Positions 44,051 through 56,689 of a stretch of DNA of 64,000 bases are shown piece after piece. The stretch covers positions 13,910,501-13,974,500 of the forward strand of contig NC_083386.1 in the NCBI RefSeq assembly GCF_031755915.1. The letters run 5' to 3'. The translations under genes and the position numbers were made by a program. The notes beneath the pieces are model-generated. The model saw only the letters and a list, made by a program, of their open reading frames with translations. It was not told the origin of the DNA and did not search any database. Source of the DNA: Ziziphus jujuba. Lineage: Eukaryota; Streptophyta; Magnoliopsida; Rosales; Rhamnaceae. Each line of letters opens with the position of its first letter. Positions within the stretch are counted from its first letter, which is position 1.

Positions 44051-44739
44051 GGACACGTTTCTAATTCAAGGAAAACAAAAAGTAGGAATTTTCTTTGAGA
44101 CAAACATGTTTGAATTTCTTTAACTCCACTAGGACCCTGCTGTGGTCTTGTTCAAAGCTAGGGAGATATATTGATAAGCAATCCTGGATATTTTCTTTGT
44201 CAAACTTTTCCTGAATGTAATAGCGTAGCAAATGGGATGGCAAATTTTAGTCAAAAGTCTTGGTATCTTATATTTGATTTTAGCTCCCAAGGGAGTGGAT
44301 CCTTTAGTTGTTTTAGACCATGTGAGAAGAGTGACTTTCCGTGGTGTTTTAATATTGTTTCTTCTTCTATTTCCATTCTTATAAGAATAAAAAAATAAAT
44401 AAAAAATAATTGTTTTAATTTCTAGAACCCACCCATCCTTGTTTTTATTTGTGTAAGAAGTTGTGGACCTCATATTTTCTCTGATATATAATTGGTTAGC
44501 ATTGTTATGATTTTTCTCTTTTCAATTCAATCCATATGTACATTGTATTTCTCAACGAAAGAGAAACAAAGGGTGACCCACCACATCATAAAGAATTGGA
44601 AGAAAAAGCAGAAAGAAAAAAACAGCGTGATTTGGACAAGAGCAATGATTTGTGGCCATTGAAAGAAAAAACCAAAAAAAAAATTAAAACAAAATTTCCC
44701 TTCCACGTTTTTCAATTGCATTCCTTCTTTGTCACGCTC

Positions 44740-44740
<1 letters not shown>

Positions 44741-44801
<61 letters not shown>
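44741..44801. repeat. Compound (TA)n(CA)n microsatellite
   Basis: A short TA run passes into about 24 CA units. It produces a false open frame of alternating residues on both strands. Confidence 0.95.
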
Positions 44802-44802
<1 letters not shown>

Positions 44803-46655
44803 TTTTTTTTTTTTTTGAAAGGATTATCTGAGAGACTTTAACATTTAATAATTAATACATACACATCAAGCTTTTTTTTTTTTTTTAATTTTTAAATTCC
44901 GATCCTTTTATAGGTTCTTCAAAAAAAAATAAAAAATAAATTAAAAAAATGAAAACCTTTTGTAGGTCCAAATGCATATCTTTCTTCTGATATGATGTGG
45001 GATCCTCCTCCTCTATCAATTGTCGCTGTCTCAATACATTTTTTCACATTCTTTAATAGAAAATTGGTTTTTTTATTTTTTTTATTTTACTTTTTTGGGG
45101 AAAATATGATCCATTGCTATAGTTACTCATCACACTGTTTTTTATTTTTATTTTTATTTTTGCAAATCACCAAAGGCAAGCGAGACTGTTCATTTTAAGT
45201 TGCAGCATAATTATTTTTCTCTGTTATATATATATATATATATATTGTTTTTTTAACACGTTGGAACATACTACTTTAGCAATATTCAAGTCATGGAAAA
45301 GTAATGCAGAAATATATTGGCAAGTTGTTGTCCAAAAAGAAAAAAGAAAAAGAACTCCAGTGACAAATTTATTACATAAGCTTATGACATAAGAAATCAA
45401 AGTCAAAGATAACAGTGGGTGATCTCCAATCTCTTGAAGAGAATAATATTTAGAGAAACCAAATCCAGAAGAAACAACTAAACAATAAAAATAAAAATCA
45501 GATGCAAACCGATCTTCTAACCCATAAATTAATCGATTATGTGATCGTTTACCAAATGTTTTTGTCCTTTTATGTAAATAATAAATAATTATATATATAT
45601 ATAATCTTCATGAAACTTTTCAGTCAAAAAAAGAAAAAATAAAATTCAAACTCCATGAACCTCTTTACCAGCTGAAGAGACAAGTTTTTGGTCAAAATCA
45701 TTTTAAATTTTGTTAGAATCTAAACTTTTCATATTTCTTCATACCAAACTTCACTAATTTATATAAGATATTAGTGATTAATTTGCTGAAAGTTGGAGTG
45801 GGATTCTTATGGCATTTGCTGTTTTCTTCTTTTAAAAAGGATCACATTTCTCTCCCTCTTTTCTATTTCTTAGTTATATAATACTTCCACCGCTGGATTG
45901 GTACAATAATCATATAAAATCTAAAAATAATTACAAAATACTCCTTTGAACTTTGACTTTTAAGTTGCAATTTGCTTCCTGAACTTTTTTTTAGATCAAT
46001 TTTCTTCCTATATTTTGATACGGCATTAATTTATTATCTTCCTTAAAAAAATTTTGTTAGATTTTGATGAAAATGATCAATTAATATTAAAATCGATTGC
46101 TTATATAAATAAAATTGTCTAAGTGAATGTTTTTCTTTGAACAAACATTGTTAAAAAAAAATGACTTATAACAATTTATTCTCAATATATCTTTCAATTC
46201 TTATCCAATTTGATCAAGAAAAGTTTTGATTTAGATGTATTTTAGTTGTATAAACAATCAATTTGAGTACTAACCGATCAACTTTTTCAAATCATAACAA
46301 AAGGTTTTAGGAAAAAAAAAAAAAAGGCAAATTGAGAGTATGCCAAAGTTTACAGGAAAATTTCTTTTTAAAAAGAAAAAGGTTCAGGGATTTTGTAATT
46401 TTTGCAAAATCTAATTGACAATAAGTTAACAAATCCATCCAATGGACTTAGCTTCATGTAAATTTTCCATTGATATAAGATAAGGGTGATTTCAAAAACA
46501 ACAATTGTATAAGATGCCCAAATTCACCAAAAAAGTATAAGATGCCCAAAAGTAGTTGTTAAAAAAAGAAAAAAAAGAAAAAAAAAAAAAGAAGGTTTCT
46601 AAATGTTAACTGTTTTTTTCTTTTTGGTGAAATTCTAAATGTTAACTTGATACAA

Positions 46656-46680
46656 ATATATATATATATATATATATATT
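46656..46680. repeat. (AT)n microsatellite
   Basis: About 12 AT units. Confidence 0.9.
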
Positions 46681-47321
46681 TTGCTAAAAAAATTTGCAGG
46701 GAATATTTTATGCAACATTCTTAGTGCTGTCCCATGCAACATCTGTTTGCCAGTAAGCAGAGCAGAAGCTACAGAACCTGCAATGGATATATATCAAAAT
46801 GAAGCTGGACCCCACAACAAGACACAAATTTTTTTGCTACTTTTTGCTGCTGCTTCTCACGGTTGTCCTAAACCAAATACAGTTGTCTTTCATGCACAAC
46901 CATATTTTTTATTTTATTTTTTTTTTGGTGGTCTTTACTGTTGAATTTACAACACGAACAACTTGACAAAGCCAGTGAAGTTCTTGAATTTTCAAACACA
47001 AGCATGGTCATGAACTTAAATGAGCTTTTTTCTCCAATCAACAAAAATGGTTTAAAAAAAAAAAAAAAACAAAAAAGCTTAATTGCAATGTTGAAATGTA
47101 AAAATCCCAACTTAAATATTTCCCCTAACAACAGGTAAAGAGGGTATATAAATATTTATACACATAACTCATATCTCCTCAAAATAAATGTTAAAATAAG
47201 AAGAAGGAAAAATGTACTAAATTTTTTAATACAAGAACTCAAATTGAAAACTAGAAAGCCCATTACAATGTGTGGTAATTTTCTCTGTTACAGGCTGATT
47301 AAAAAATTAGAAACCCCATTC

Positions 47322-47567
47322 TTAAAATTTTTTCTTATCAAATTTCCCTGAAATCAATTTTCCTTTCTCATCACAACAGTAACCAAATGCTTCTGGATTT
47401 GTTGCAGAACCAGTACCTCTTTCATTCTTCTTTCCTGTTCGTCCTTTGGCTACATTGATCACAGTCTCCATCAGTTCCTCAAATATCTTTGTCTTGATCT
47501 GACCTCTCTTTGGTGGCAGCAGGTTAGCTTTCCCTTTCTTCATTGGTTTACTGGTTTTGTTTTCCAT
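47322..47567 (-). CDS. Small basic plant protein with PP-RGQIK-KIF motif, paralog A
   Basis: 81 aa, very Lys-rich. The start 'MENKTSKPM' at 47567 is preferred over an ATG 12 codons upstream because the neighbour at 50.7 kb starts 'MENDKKGSN' and both then reach the shared core. The core is 'LPPKRGQIKTKIFEELMETV', with 'VA' following. The second half has 'RTGKKNERGTG' and a short 'GYCCDEKGK' segment. No signal peptide or membrane span is seen. The P-P-x-R-G-Q-I-K core occurs, to my knowledge, in uncharacterised small plant proteins. No function is claimed. Confidence 0.78.
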   Translation of the reverse strand: MENKTSKPMKKGKANLLPPKRGQIKTKIFEELMETVINVAKGRTGKKNERGTGSATNPEAFGYCCDEKGKLISGKFDKKKF

Positions 47568-47599
47568 TTTTCTGAAGATGGGATAGAAATTTTGTGCTT

Positions 47600-47735
47600 T
47601 CACTCTGAGAAGAAGAGAGGGCAGAGAAAGAAAGCAGAGTCAGGTTGGAGTTGTGAGAGAGAGAGCGAGACCAAGAGCAAGTGGGGTATATAAAATAATA
47701 TTCATGTGTGTGTGTGTGTGGGTGTCAGTGTGGAG
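47600..47735 (-). promoter_or_regulatory. TATA box and GA/CT-rich leader of paralog A
   Basis: On the minus strand TTTATATACC (plus 47685-47694) is a good TATA box about 120 bases before the ATG. The leader is CT-rich on the transcribed strand. A (TG)n tract (47706-47720) lies just upstream. Confidence 0.55.
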
Positions 47736-50040
47736 GAGCACACTTGGCTGACTGTGTCAAAAAGCTTGATGGTGTGAGAGTATGAACATAGTTGATCCAA
47801 ATGGACATATTGACGCAATGTGGTCACCATATACCTCACCCTTTAGATACAAAATTTGGAACATGTCGTTTTCGTTGTCTCTCTTTTTTTTTTAAACTAA
47901 GTTTCTGGGATTTTTTTTTTTCTTTTTTGGTGGCACAAGAAAGCGTGATAATGGATTCTCTTTTTTTATTTTTTTGTTTAAAAAAAGAAAAGAAAAGAGA
48001 GGAAATAATTTTGGAATGGAAGCCTATATATATATAGATTAGGGTTTCTGTCTCATTTTTTTATTCATAGTCTTGTCGGACCAAAAATATGATTTCATCT
48101 CAACTAAAAAACTATATAAAAGAGGCAAAAATTAAGTAGAAAAATGAAAAAAGATTTTTTTTATAAGATTTAAAAAAAAAAGAAAAAAAAGATGACAACA
48201 TGAATGGAGATAGAAAAGCAAAACAAAAATTTCGAGATTTATATTATCTATTTTGAACAGTAAATAAATAAATTCAATAAAAGAGGAGACATTTTCTTTT
48301 AAATAAAATGACATCATATTAGGATATAAAAATTAGAGATTAAAAAAAAAAAAAAAAAAACAGAAGATAAATGATCCAGTTCATATTCTGAATTAATATA
48401 TACAAGTTTCATTATTTCATTTGGTACCGTGGATCCTCCTCAATGCAAAGGAGATCTATTTGAGATATTGAATTTTCATGGATTTATAGATGTCATTTTC
48501 ATTATGAGGGTGGGAGTAATTGTGAGAAGGGAAAAATTGGGATTGAAAGGAATAAAGTGGATAAGATGGAGTTTTGACTGGTTTTATGATATGATTGAAA
48601 ATTTGAATGTTGAAGTTTGAATTAAACAGAACATATAAAGAAAACAAAGAAAAAAATGTTGTTGGAAGTGTATATAAACCAATTGGAAATCTAGCCACAA
48701 GAGTCATAGACTAGATGGCACACTTAAAACAATGTTTAAGAAACTGAAAAAAGTTTTCGATAAAAAAATAAAAATAAAAATTCACTTAAAAAAGTGATTT
48801 TTTTTTTATTTTTTTATTTTTTTACTTTTTACCATTTAGTTGAGTAAAATCTTTAGAAAGAATATTAATGTTATTATAAAGTAATAATGGGATTCTTACT
48901 AGATTTTTGTAAGAACTTTAGGAAAGTGGAAACCTAAACCTAAATAAAATGAGCTGGAAACTAACATGATTTATTAAAAGTAAAAGTAAATTTAAAATTA
49001 TGAAAGAATCTAATATGCCTAAAGCTAAATCCCTTTAATAATTCTTTGTCCAATTATATAAAATTTGTGACCAAAGCACGTGAAATAAAGAAACACAATT
49101 TTTTTCCCCCCAATAGTCATATCTTTTAGATGTATCTTTTAACATTATTAAGTCAATAAGACTCATAGACAAAAACAGAGAGAGAACTTATCTGTTTGGA
49201 ACATGAAAATTACATATTTTTCTTGTCCAAAATCATTATGGAACCTCTCAAAAGTATTAGTGGGAGCACAATGAACAGACAGGCAAGAATTTTCAAAGCA
49301 GTTTTTTTTTTTTTTTGGCTATTATTATTATTATTATAGTTTTTTTTTTTTTTTTTTGTCTTCCTTTTAGAATCAGCATCTTTCCTGTTTACTTACATAT
49401 GATTTGTGATTTTTAGTGTTTGATTAATCATTATATGTGGTTTCTATAAAGAGATAATTTAAAAAATGCAACTTAATTGAATAATAAAAAAGAATCCATA
49501 TTTCATATATATTCGCTGATATAGAATCTCAAGAGCTTGGCAACCCAAAAACAAATAAAATAATAAAAACAATAAAAATAAAAAAGCAAAAGAATCTAAT
49601 CACTAATCACCATATGAGAGAATTTGATTATCATAATCTTCCAACAGTTCTCTAGAAGATGTTAAAAGTTTTTTCAACCTTCAACCCTTAAACTTTAAAG
49701 AATAACTCTCTCTTTTTTTTTTTTTTTTTTTGGTAGTAAATTGGAAATAATTCCTCAAGACACAACTGGCGTAGTCAGTATAGCTTTCCCTGCCAGTGAA
49801 CCCCATTCTCAGATACTGTGCAAATTTTTTGTTTTAAACAAGAAAAAAGAGAGATTTTTTTCTTTTGTTACATATATATAATTTTTTTTTTTTTTGCCTT
49901 GATTGATTGGGTAAACATAAACACATACAGAAAGCACAAAAATGAGACAACAAAGGGCCAGAAACTTCTGCAGCTCAAATATAAATTGATTCAACATCAA
50001 AGTCGAACATCCATTTTCAAATATAACTTACACTATATAA

Positions 50041-50082
<42 letters not shown>

Positions 50083-50198
50083 CATTAACCGTATGACTCA
50101 TTCAAAGAAAATGAATTGATCATAACGCAACAGAATCATAAAAATTCCAAGTTTCCAACTTCAGAAACATGAAGAAACAGGAGAACTAATGGCATGGA

Positions 50199-50231
<33 letters not shown>

Positions 50232-50487
50232 ATCACAGAAAAGAACAACTAGAAACCCAATTGCCAAATTACATATTTATAATATTAACTCCATTATAAC
50301 ACATCAAACATCCTAATATTAACCTAAATTTCCCTTATTCTGCCCCCAAAAAAAAAAAAAATGAAGAAGAAGGAAACTATATTTGAAAAAGAATTATGAA
50401 CATTGAACCAACAAAAACAAGAAAGTTTTTTTTCGAACTCTTTAAGATTCTAAGAACGACATCCATGGTAGATTCTGTCATCTGGGT
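47736..50487. other. AT-rich intergenic DNA
   Basis: No recognisable gene. Poly-A, poly-T, (ATT)n near 49320 and (CT)n(AT)n at 50041-50082 are present. Open frames such as 48429-48620 and 49818-50096 are low-complexity. Confidence 0.6.
50041..50082. repeat. Compound (CT)n(AT)n microsatellite
   Basis: About 11 CT units followed by about 10 AT units. A further (AT)n tract lies at about 50200-50222. Confidence 0.93.
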
Positions 50488-50709
50488 TCAGGCATCGGAA
50501 TGCCCCTCTGAAGTGTAGTTGCTAGGCGGTGGAGTAGTGGAGGTTGAGGAGCTTCCATTGTTTCGCCGCTCCTTTCTGAGAATCCCAGTCACTGATGCTG
50601 CAACTTTCACTTTCTGCAGAAATTCTCTGAATATTTTAGATTTAATCTGACCTCTTTGAGGTGGGATTCTCACCTCGTCTTTGTTCGAACCTTTCTTGTC
50701 ATTTTCCAT
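50488..50709 (-). CDS. Small basic plant protein with PP-RGQIK-KIF motif, paralog B
   Basis: 73 aa beginning 'MENDKKGSNKDEV'. The core 'IPPQRGQIKSKIFREFLQKV' aligns with paralog A over about 20 residues, including the invariant PP-x-RGQIK-x-KIF. After it come 'ILRKERRNN' and a Ser/Thr/Pro-rich tail, unlike the Lys-rich end of paralog A. Both lie on the minus strand about 3 kb apart, so they are tandem paralogs with diverged tails. A TATA-like CTATAAAT (plus 50861-50868) lies about 150 bases upstream of the ATG. Function unknown. Confidence 0.78.
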   Translation of the reverse strand: MENDKKGSNKDEVRIPPQRGQIKSKIFREFLQKVKVAASVTGILRKERRNNGSSSTSTTPPPSNYTSEGHSDA

Positions 50710-50860
50710 TGGATTTGAAGCTCAACTGGCTCTGTTTGGAAGCTGAGAAAATAAAAAAACAGGAGAGGGAAAAAAAAAAAAAAAGGAGAAGGAAATTGTG
50801 GGAGTGAGTGAGTGAAAGCAAATTGAGTGGGGGCGAAGAAAATGTTGATGGTGGGGCTTA

Positions 50861-50868
50861 ATTTATAG
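50861..50868 (-). promoter_or_regulatory. TATA box of paralog B
   Basis: Minus-strand CTATAAAT in a GC-richer context (AAGCCCCACC follows), at suitable distance from the ATG at 50709. A CT-rich leader lies between. Confidence 0.5.
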
Positions 50869-50942
50869 AGAGTGAGAAGAAATGGGCAAAGCTCAGTCAG
50901 AGGGTTTCACACAAAGTGTGAACATGATTTTGAAAACAGAGG

Positions 50943-51737
50943 GAGAGAGAGAGAGAGAGCGAGAGTTCTAATGTTGAAAGTTTTCTGTCAGTATCGAGAA
51001 AAAGGAGGGCAAGCATACGCAACAGCTGTTATTTTAATATTTTAATTTTTTTAATTAATGTTTTATTATATTTTTAGATTCGAGAATAATTAGATTTTAG
51101 ACGCAAATTTGGTGGATCTTAGGGACTGAGTATTTGTATAATTGTCGGATTTTGGAGTATTCTGACTGGTGTGCAAGTTAGCAGCCAATAAAGTTGTTTG
51201 GTTCTTATTATTATTATTGTTATTATTATTTCCAGAATTACAGTAGTTATCCAGTTTCAAAGAAAAAGGGTACATCACTAAACCAATTTTATCTTGTCCT
51301 ACCATTTCACTTGTACAAGCATATAAAGTATGTAAAGATGAAAAAAATTGAGAATTTGTTGGGTTCATGTTTCTAACATAAATAAAGATATGTTGATGTA
51401 TTTAATACTAAATTAACTTAGTATTTCAACATTATGGTAATGTTGTTTTTGTGGAATTTGGTATCCGTTGGAGTTTTTCAACGAAAATGCCAAAAATAGC
51501 AACAACAAATTTTAATGTAGTATTTCCATTGAAAATGCTCAGTTAGTAACTGCCAAATTGTTAGGTTCGTTTTTTCACAATATGACATGGGGTTATAGCA
51601 CAGCTTTAAACTATCAAATATAGCATTTAACAATCCCTTTGCAAGAAAACATATTATCATTACTATATTTTGGAATTGGCATCACTTTTGGCATCTAATT
51701 AGATATGCTTTTGGAGCCTTGAAAATGTTGTTCTAGC

Positions 51738-51768
<31 letters not shown>

Positions 51769-52071
51769 GTTTTTAAATACAAAAATAATTTTGGTATCCT
51801 TTTTGTTTTGGTTTTTAAAATTTATTTTTAAAACTCATTGGTTTTTAAAACCATTTCAGTTGGTTTTCAATTTTAAATTATAATTTATTTTTCTCACGAT
51901 AATCTTTATATGATCGCTCTCATCTCTATATAAAAAAAGTTTAATAAATTGAATAATGTGCATAACAATTCTTCAAATGCATGTATGACAAGTTATTTAT
52001 AATTAAATTCAACAATTATTTTATCTTAATATCGTATAAAATTATAAATTATCGTATGTAATTGTTAAAAG

Positions 52072-52111
<40 letters not shown>

Positions 52112-55100
52112 TTAATAATTACATATAATACTTTATCATTTTTTCTGTCTTTTGTCTACTCTATTTTCCCTTCACTCTTATTTTTTTTAAATAATAATTA
52201 CTTTTTTATTTATTTTTTCATAGTTTCGATCTTCTTTATCTTTTTAAAGATCTTGTTTTTCTCATATATATCATTTTTAAAACCTCAATTTTTTTTTAAA
52301 AAAAAGAGAAAAACTAAACTTAGTAAAGGAACCTTTTTTTTTTTTTTAATTTTCTATTAAAAGTTAAAGTGAAATGTCATCTTCTAAACTTTAAATAACC
52401 AAAACCCTAAAAGAATTTTACAAAGAAATTGAGTTTAAGCTGGGGCAAAGCATGATGTTCTTAGTGGGCAAATTAAAGGCCACAGACAAGAATGATGATA
52501 CACTAATCCCTCTAGAAGATAAGGTGATTAGTCTCTTTTTAACGTATTAAACTAGTCATAGCCACCAATATGGGCCATATCTCCTAACTGTTATACCTGG
52601 TTTCGTGCATTTTCCTCAAATAAAATATGTCTTAGCAATGCCAAAAGGCTTACCTAATCCGCATCTTCAAAACAGTTTGTGCGAAGTAAAAGAATAATAA
52701 ATGAGTGCTGTTTTGTCATCTTGACCTGGCTTCAAAAATCTATTATACTGCTAGAGTTGTGCCTAGCTACTGATCTATAAGAGGCAAGAGAATAATTCCT
52801 GGAAGTAAGTGGTTATGGGCAAATTAATTAAATTAGAAGTCACTTGTGGGTGATGGGAAAATTAATAAAATTAATGGTAAATAATGATATGCATGTGTGA
52901 AGATATCTTTTATTACTGTTCCTTTGTAAATTAACTATTAGTTCGAATTTTTTCATCATAGATGAAAAATATCAATAAAAAAATACGTATAGGTAAATAA
53001 ATTGATTGATTGACTTGAAAGTAGTAAAAAATTTAGACTTGAAAATACAGAAATGGATTTATAAAATAAATAATATATATGTATATATAGAAATGGTTAA
53101 TTTATAAGGGCTTATAACGTGTGCCTTTATTACATTGTAAAATGAAAATGTGGTACTACATATGACATGGTAGTAGGACTAAATTTACGGTTTTTATTTT
53201 TTTGTTATTATTATTATAATTTGGGAGAAAGAGAATTTTCACCCAAATTGATTTTTTGAACTCTGTTTTTAGAGGTGTCTAAACATATGGTTAATAAACA
53301 TATGGGTAATGACACTTTTTTACTTTGTAACAAGTAGATATTATTATATATCTATATATATATATATATATAATTGATCTTCTAAATATAATTCAAATTT
53401 ATTTTGAAATACAAATCGATATGACTGTTAAAAATGGAATCCACATATTTTGATCCACTTGGTTTTTTGTGGTAATATATATATATATATATATATATTG
53501 TATTTGTAATACGAAAAATTTAATATAGAAAAATGAATTTTTATAGATAATCAGTTAAATTTCTATAAAATTATGTGGATCTTTTTTTTTTAGTTTTCAC
53601 ATCTGTATATGCTCGGGATAAGTTAGGATTATCTCGCTTGAGATAATTCTATATCTATATATATTAAAGTATATGACTAACTCCCATCTATCTCTCATAA
53701 GTTTGAGTTTTTAAGAACAGTGGTTGTAGATCTTGGTTTAATACATGTTATTGCAAGTTTTCAAAAATTATGTTCACTTTCACTTGCTGGGCTTTCCTTG
53801 TGAGTTTTTCGTATCACAAACAATAAAATAGTATTTAAAATAGTATTTGCATAAAATAAACTTTAGAAGGTTTATAAAATCATAAATTTATTTTTAAATA
53901 TTAAATCTTAAAGCAGTCAAAATACTAATTAATAAAGTTCTAATGATAAAATTATTATATTAATTTGATGTAAAATTTGTTATTTATATATAATTTTGTA
54001 TATTTATCACCTTATGTAGTCATCTCACGCCCATTGGTAGGATGCTAAAAAAAATAATAATAAATAAAAACTTTACAGTATTCATATTAGTGTCGTGGCA
54101 TTTTAATTTGAACATACAAACCCATTAAGTATATACTTTCATTAAAATGGATATAAATGTCTGGTGGAGGGTCTATACGGTTGACAATTTCTGAACGAAA
54201 AGAGATTAAGCTTTTACAAATAAATAAATAAATAAATAAAACATAAAATTACGTGCCAACCCCAACATAATAATTACTTTGACTCCCATCTGATGGGTAT
54301 ATGAATATTTATATTTATTTAGTTATAAATATGCAATCACTTTTTTTTTTTTTTTTTAGTTTTAACATGTATCCTTAATTGTATTCATGTTAAATTACAT
54401 TTTATTTAAAATAAATTGATTATAAATATAATTCAATATATATATATATAATAGCTGTTGGCTAGGTACTTCATACTATAATAAAGATATAATAATGTTA
54501 TATATATATATATATATATACATGTGTGTGTAGAGTTAGATTTATATTAAAATGAGTTAATAGTTTTAATATCAAATTTTATTTTATTTATTTTTTGAAT
54601 TACATTCAATTTTAAAATTTAAAATTTAAAAATAGTAAAATATAGATTTACTAATATATTAAAATCATATTTAGATAAAATAAATTTTATTGTGATTCAG
54701 TAATTAATAAATATAATTTTAAATTTCAACTTTTAATATGATTCACAAATTAAAAAGATATATCAGTCATTAATCCTAATATTAAAGAGTATATATACAA
54801 TAATTCTCTTATTTGAAAATCCTAGATGAATTTTTGTCTGTGACAAATCCCATCCACTTCAAGATATGCATGTAAGATGTTACACACATATACATATATA
54901 TTTGAAAATAAGTTATAAGAATATTAGTGCTTTTAACATAAATCCCACATACGTTAATTTGCCCATATTATAATTTTCCCTTGTCAAATTTTTGGTTAAC
55001 ATTATCTACTTTTATATCAGTATTTAAAATTACGTTTTGAACCATTTAAAAATATAAATTTGAGATTTTGAGAAGAATTTCTTCTCTTTTTTTTTATTTA

Positions 55101-56689
55101 AAAAAAAGGTACAAATATTTTATATCTATATATTTACATATCAAACAGCAAAGAAATAATTTTTTCCCTTTTACATAATAATAATAATAATAATAATAAA
55201 TACCAAATCAATTATTTTCAAATTGTTTTTATCCAATCTATAAATTTTATTTTCAAGAAATGAAAATAAATTAAAATCATAGAAAAATTAAGGCTCTACA
55301 ATTTGAGTTTTACAGAATAAATGAATTGTCTGCTTTTAAACTTAATAAGGAGATGCAGAATAATTAGGTATTTTGCATAAAAATTATAAAATTGAATAAG
55401 GTATTTTAAATTATATAGTAGCTATTGAAATAACACAAATTTTGTTTGTTTAAAAGGGGATTGATAGTACATATTATCATGTCAATTTGGAACATGATGA
55501 AAGGCATGAGAAAGTATGTTGTGGTCATTAACTTTTTGACTTAAATTTTATCTATATCCTTCTTAAAGAAATTAATTAATTAATTAAACATGATACTGAT
55601 GGTCTACATAAAACAAATAATATTATTGCGCTTTGCATGCTATATTGAAAAGAAATAAAAGTAAAAAGTTGTAGGGACAAATATTGATAAGAAAGCCATT
55701 AGTCCTTTACACTACTCAAGCATGTGAAGTAAAATACAACATAAAACGTATTCTAAACTACAAAATGAAAATGGAGAAAAAGAAAAGGAGAATTACCAAA
55801 AAAAATGAAGAGGATTGAGAGCATAAACAAATTCTTTCTTACTAAATACCAAACAAACATAAGCATCCATATATACAGAATAAGAGATTAAGTGAAAATA
55901 CCTAAAAACCATAGTACATTTATTTTATAACCACAAATATGAAGGATAAATATGTTAAAGTAACATTAATTGATTAGAGAGTAAGCACAATAAAATTACT
56001 TAAAAACCATATATATCAATTTAGAACCATAAATTTAGATCGAAAATTTGTAAAATCAATACTAATCGATTGGAGAGCAAGTAAGAAATAGTTACATCTT
56101 ATGCTTAATAAAATGCTATAAAAATTGAAAAAAATTCCAGAATTGTCATTTAACCTTTTATTGAGACTTTTAGTATTTCTATGAGTATATTTCTAATTGT
56201 TATATGCTAGAAACTTAAATTGACTTTGGTCAATATTTTCAAAGTAATTTAATTAAAATGATAAAGGAGCACTTTCGCAAGTTAAAGGTTATATATATTG
56301 TTTTATATAGATTATTATTTTTTTAAAAAGAAATCCTTTATTATTCAAAGGTATCTTGATATTTATTAGGGTGCTTTTATAGTAAAGATACATTTATAAG
56401 TAGATATATTTTTTGATTACATTTCTTTTCAACTTCTATAAATAGATTCGTTTTTATTTATTTTCTATTCGATTAAAAATTCATCCAAACAATATATAGA
56501 TCAGAGGTTTCTCAAAAACCCAAAAAAAAAAGAAAAAAACAATATTTAGATTAGACAATGCCTATGTTGCATATTTTATGAGGGAGTTACAGCCAAATTA
56601 GGTTTGTTGTTCCTGGAGGTTTACAATATTGCTATCCACAAGAAGATATTGTTGTATTTTGGCAAATGATTATCATTAAATTATATAAA
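50943..56689. other. Gene desert, extremely AT-rich
   Basis: About 5.7 kb with no recognisable coding region. It holds many (AT)n tracts (52076-52106, 53350-53373, 53475-53500, 54500-54520), (ATT)n near 51742-51768 and (AAT)n near 55167-55200. Nothing else could be supported. Confidence 0.6.
52076..52106. repeat. (AT)n microsatellite
   Basis: About 15 TA units. Confidence 0.93.

Larger units (their letters stand above)
41827..47321. other. Gene-poor AT-rich intergenic DNA
   Basis: The CCCH gene 3' untranslated region, then 5 kb without a recognisable gene. It contains microsatellites (listed separately), poly-T tracts (42872-42910) and AT-rich runs. Frames such as 44171-44398 and 44536-44841 are composed of low-complexity or microsatellite codons and show no family signal. 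Confidence 0.6.

Noticed and set aside
44527..44841. Frames of alternating Cys-Val or Thr-His residues
   Set aside because: Direct translation of the (CA)n microsatellite.
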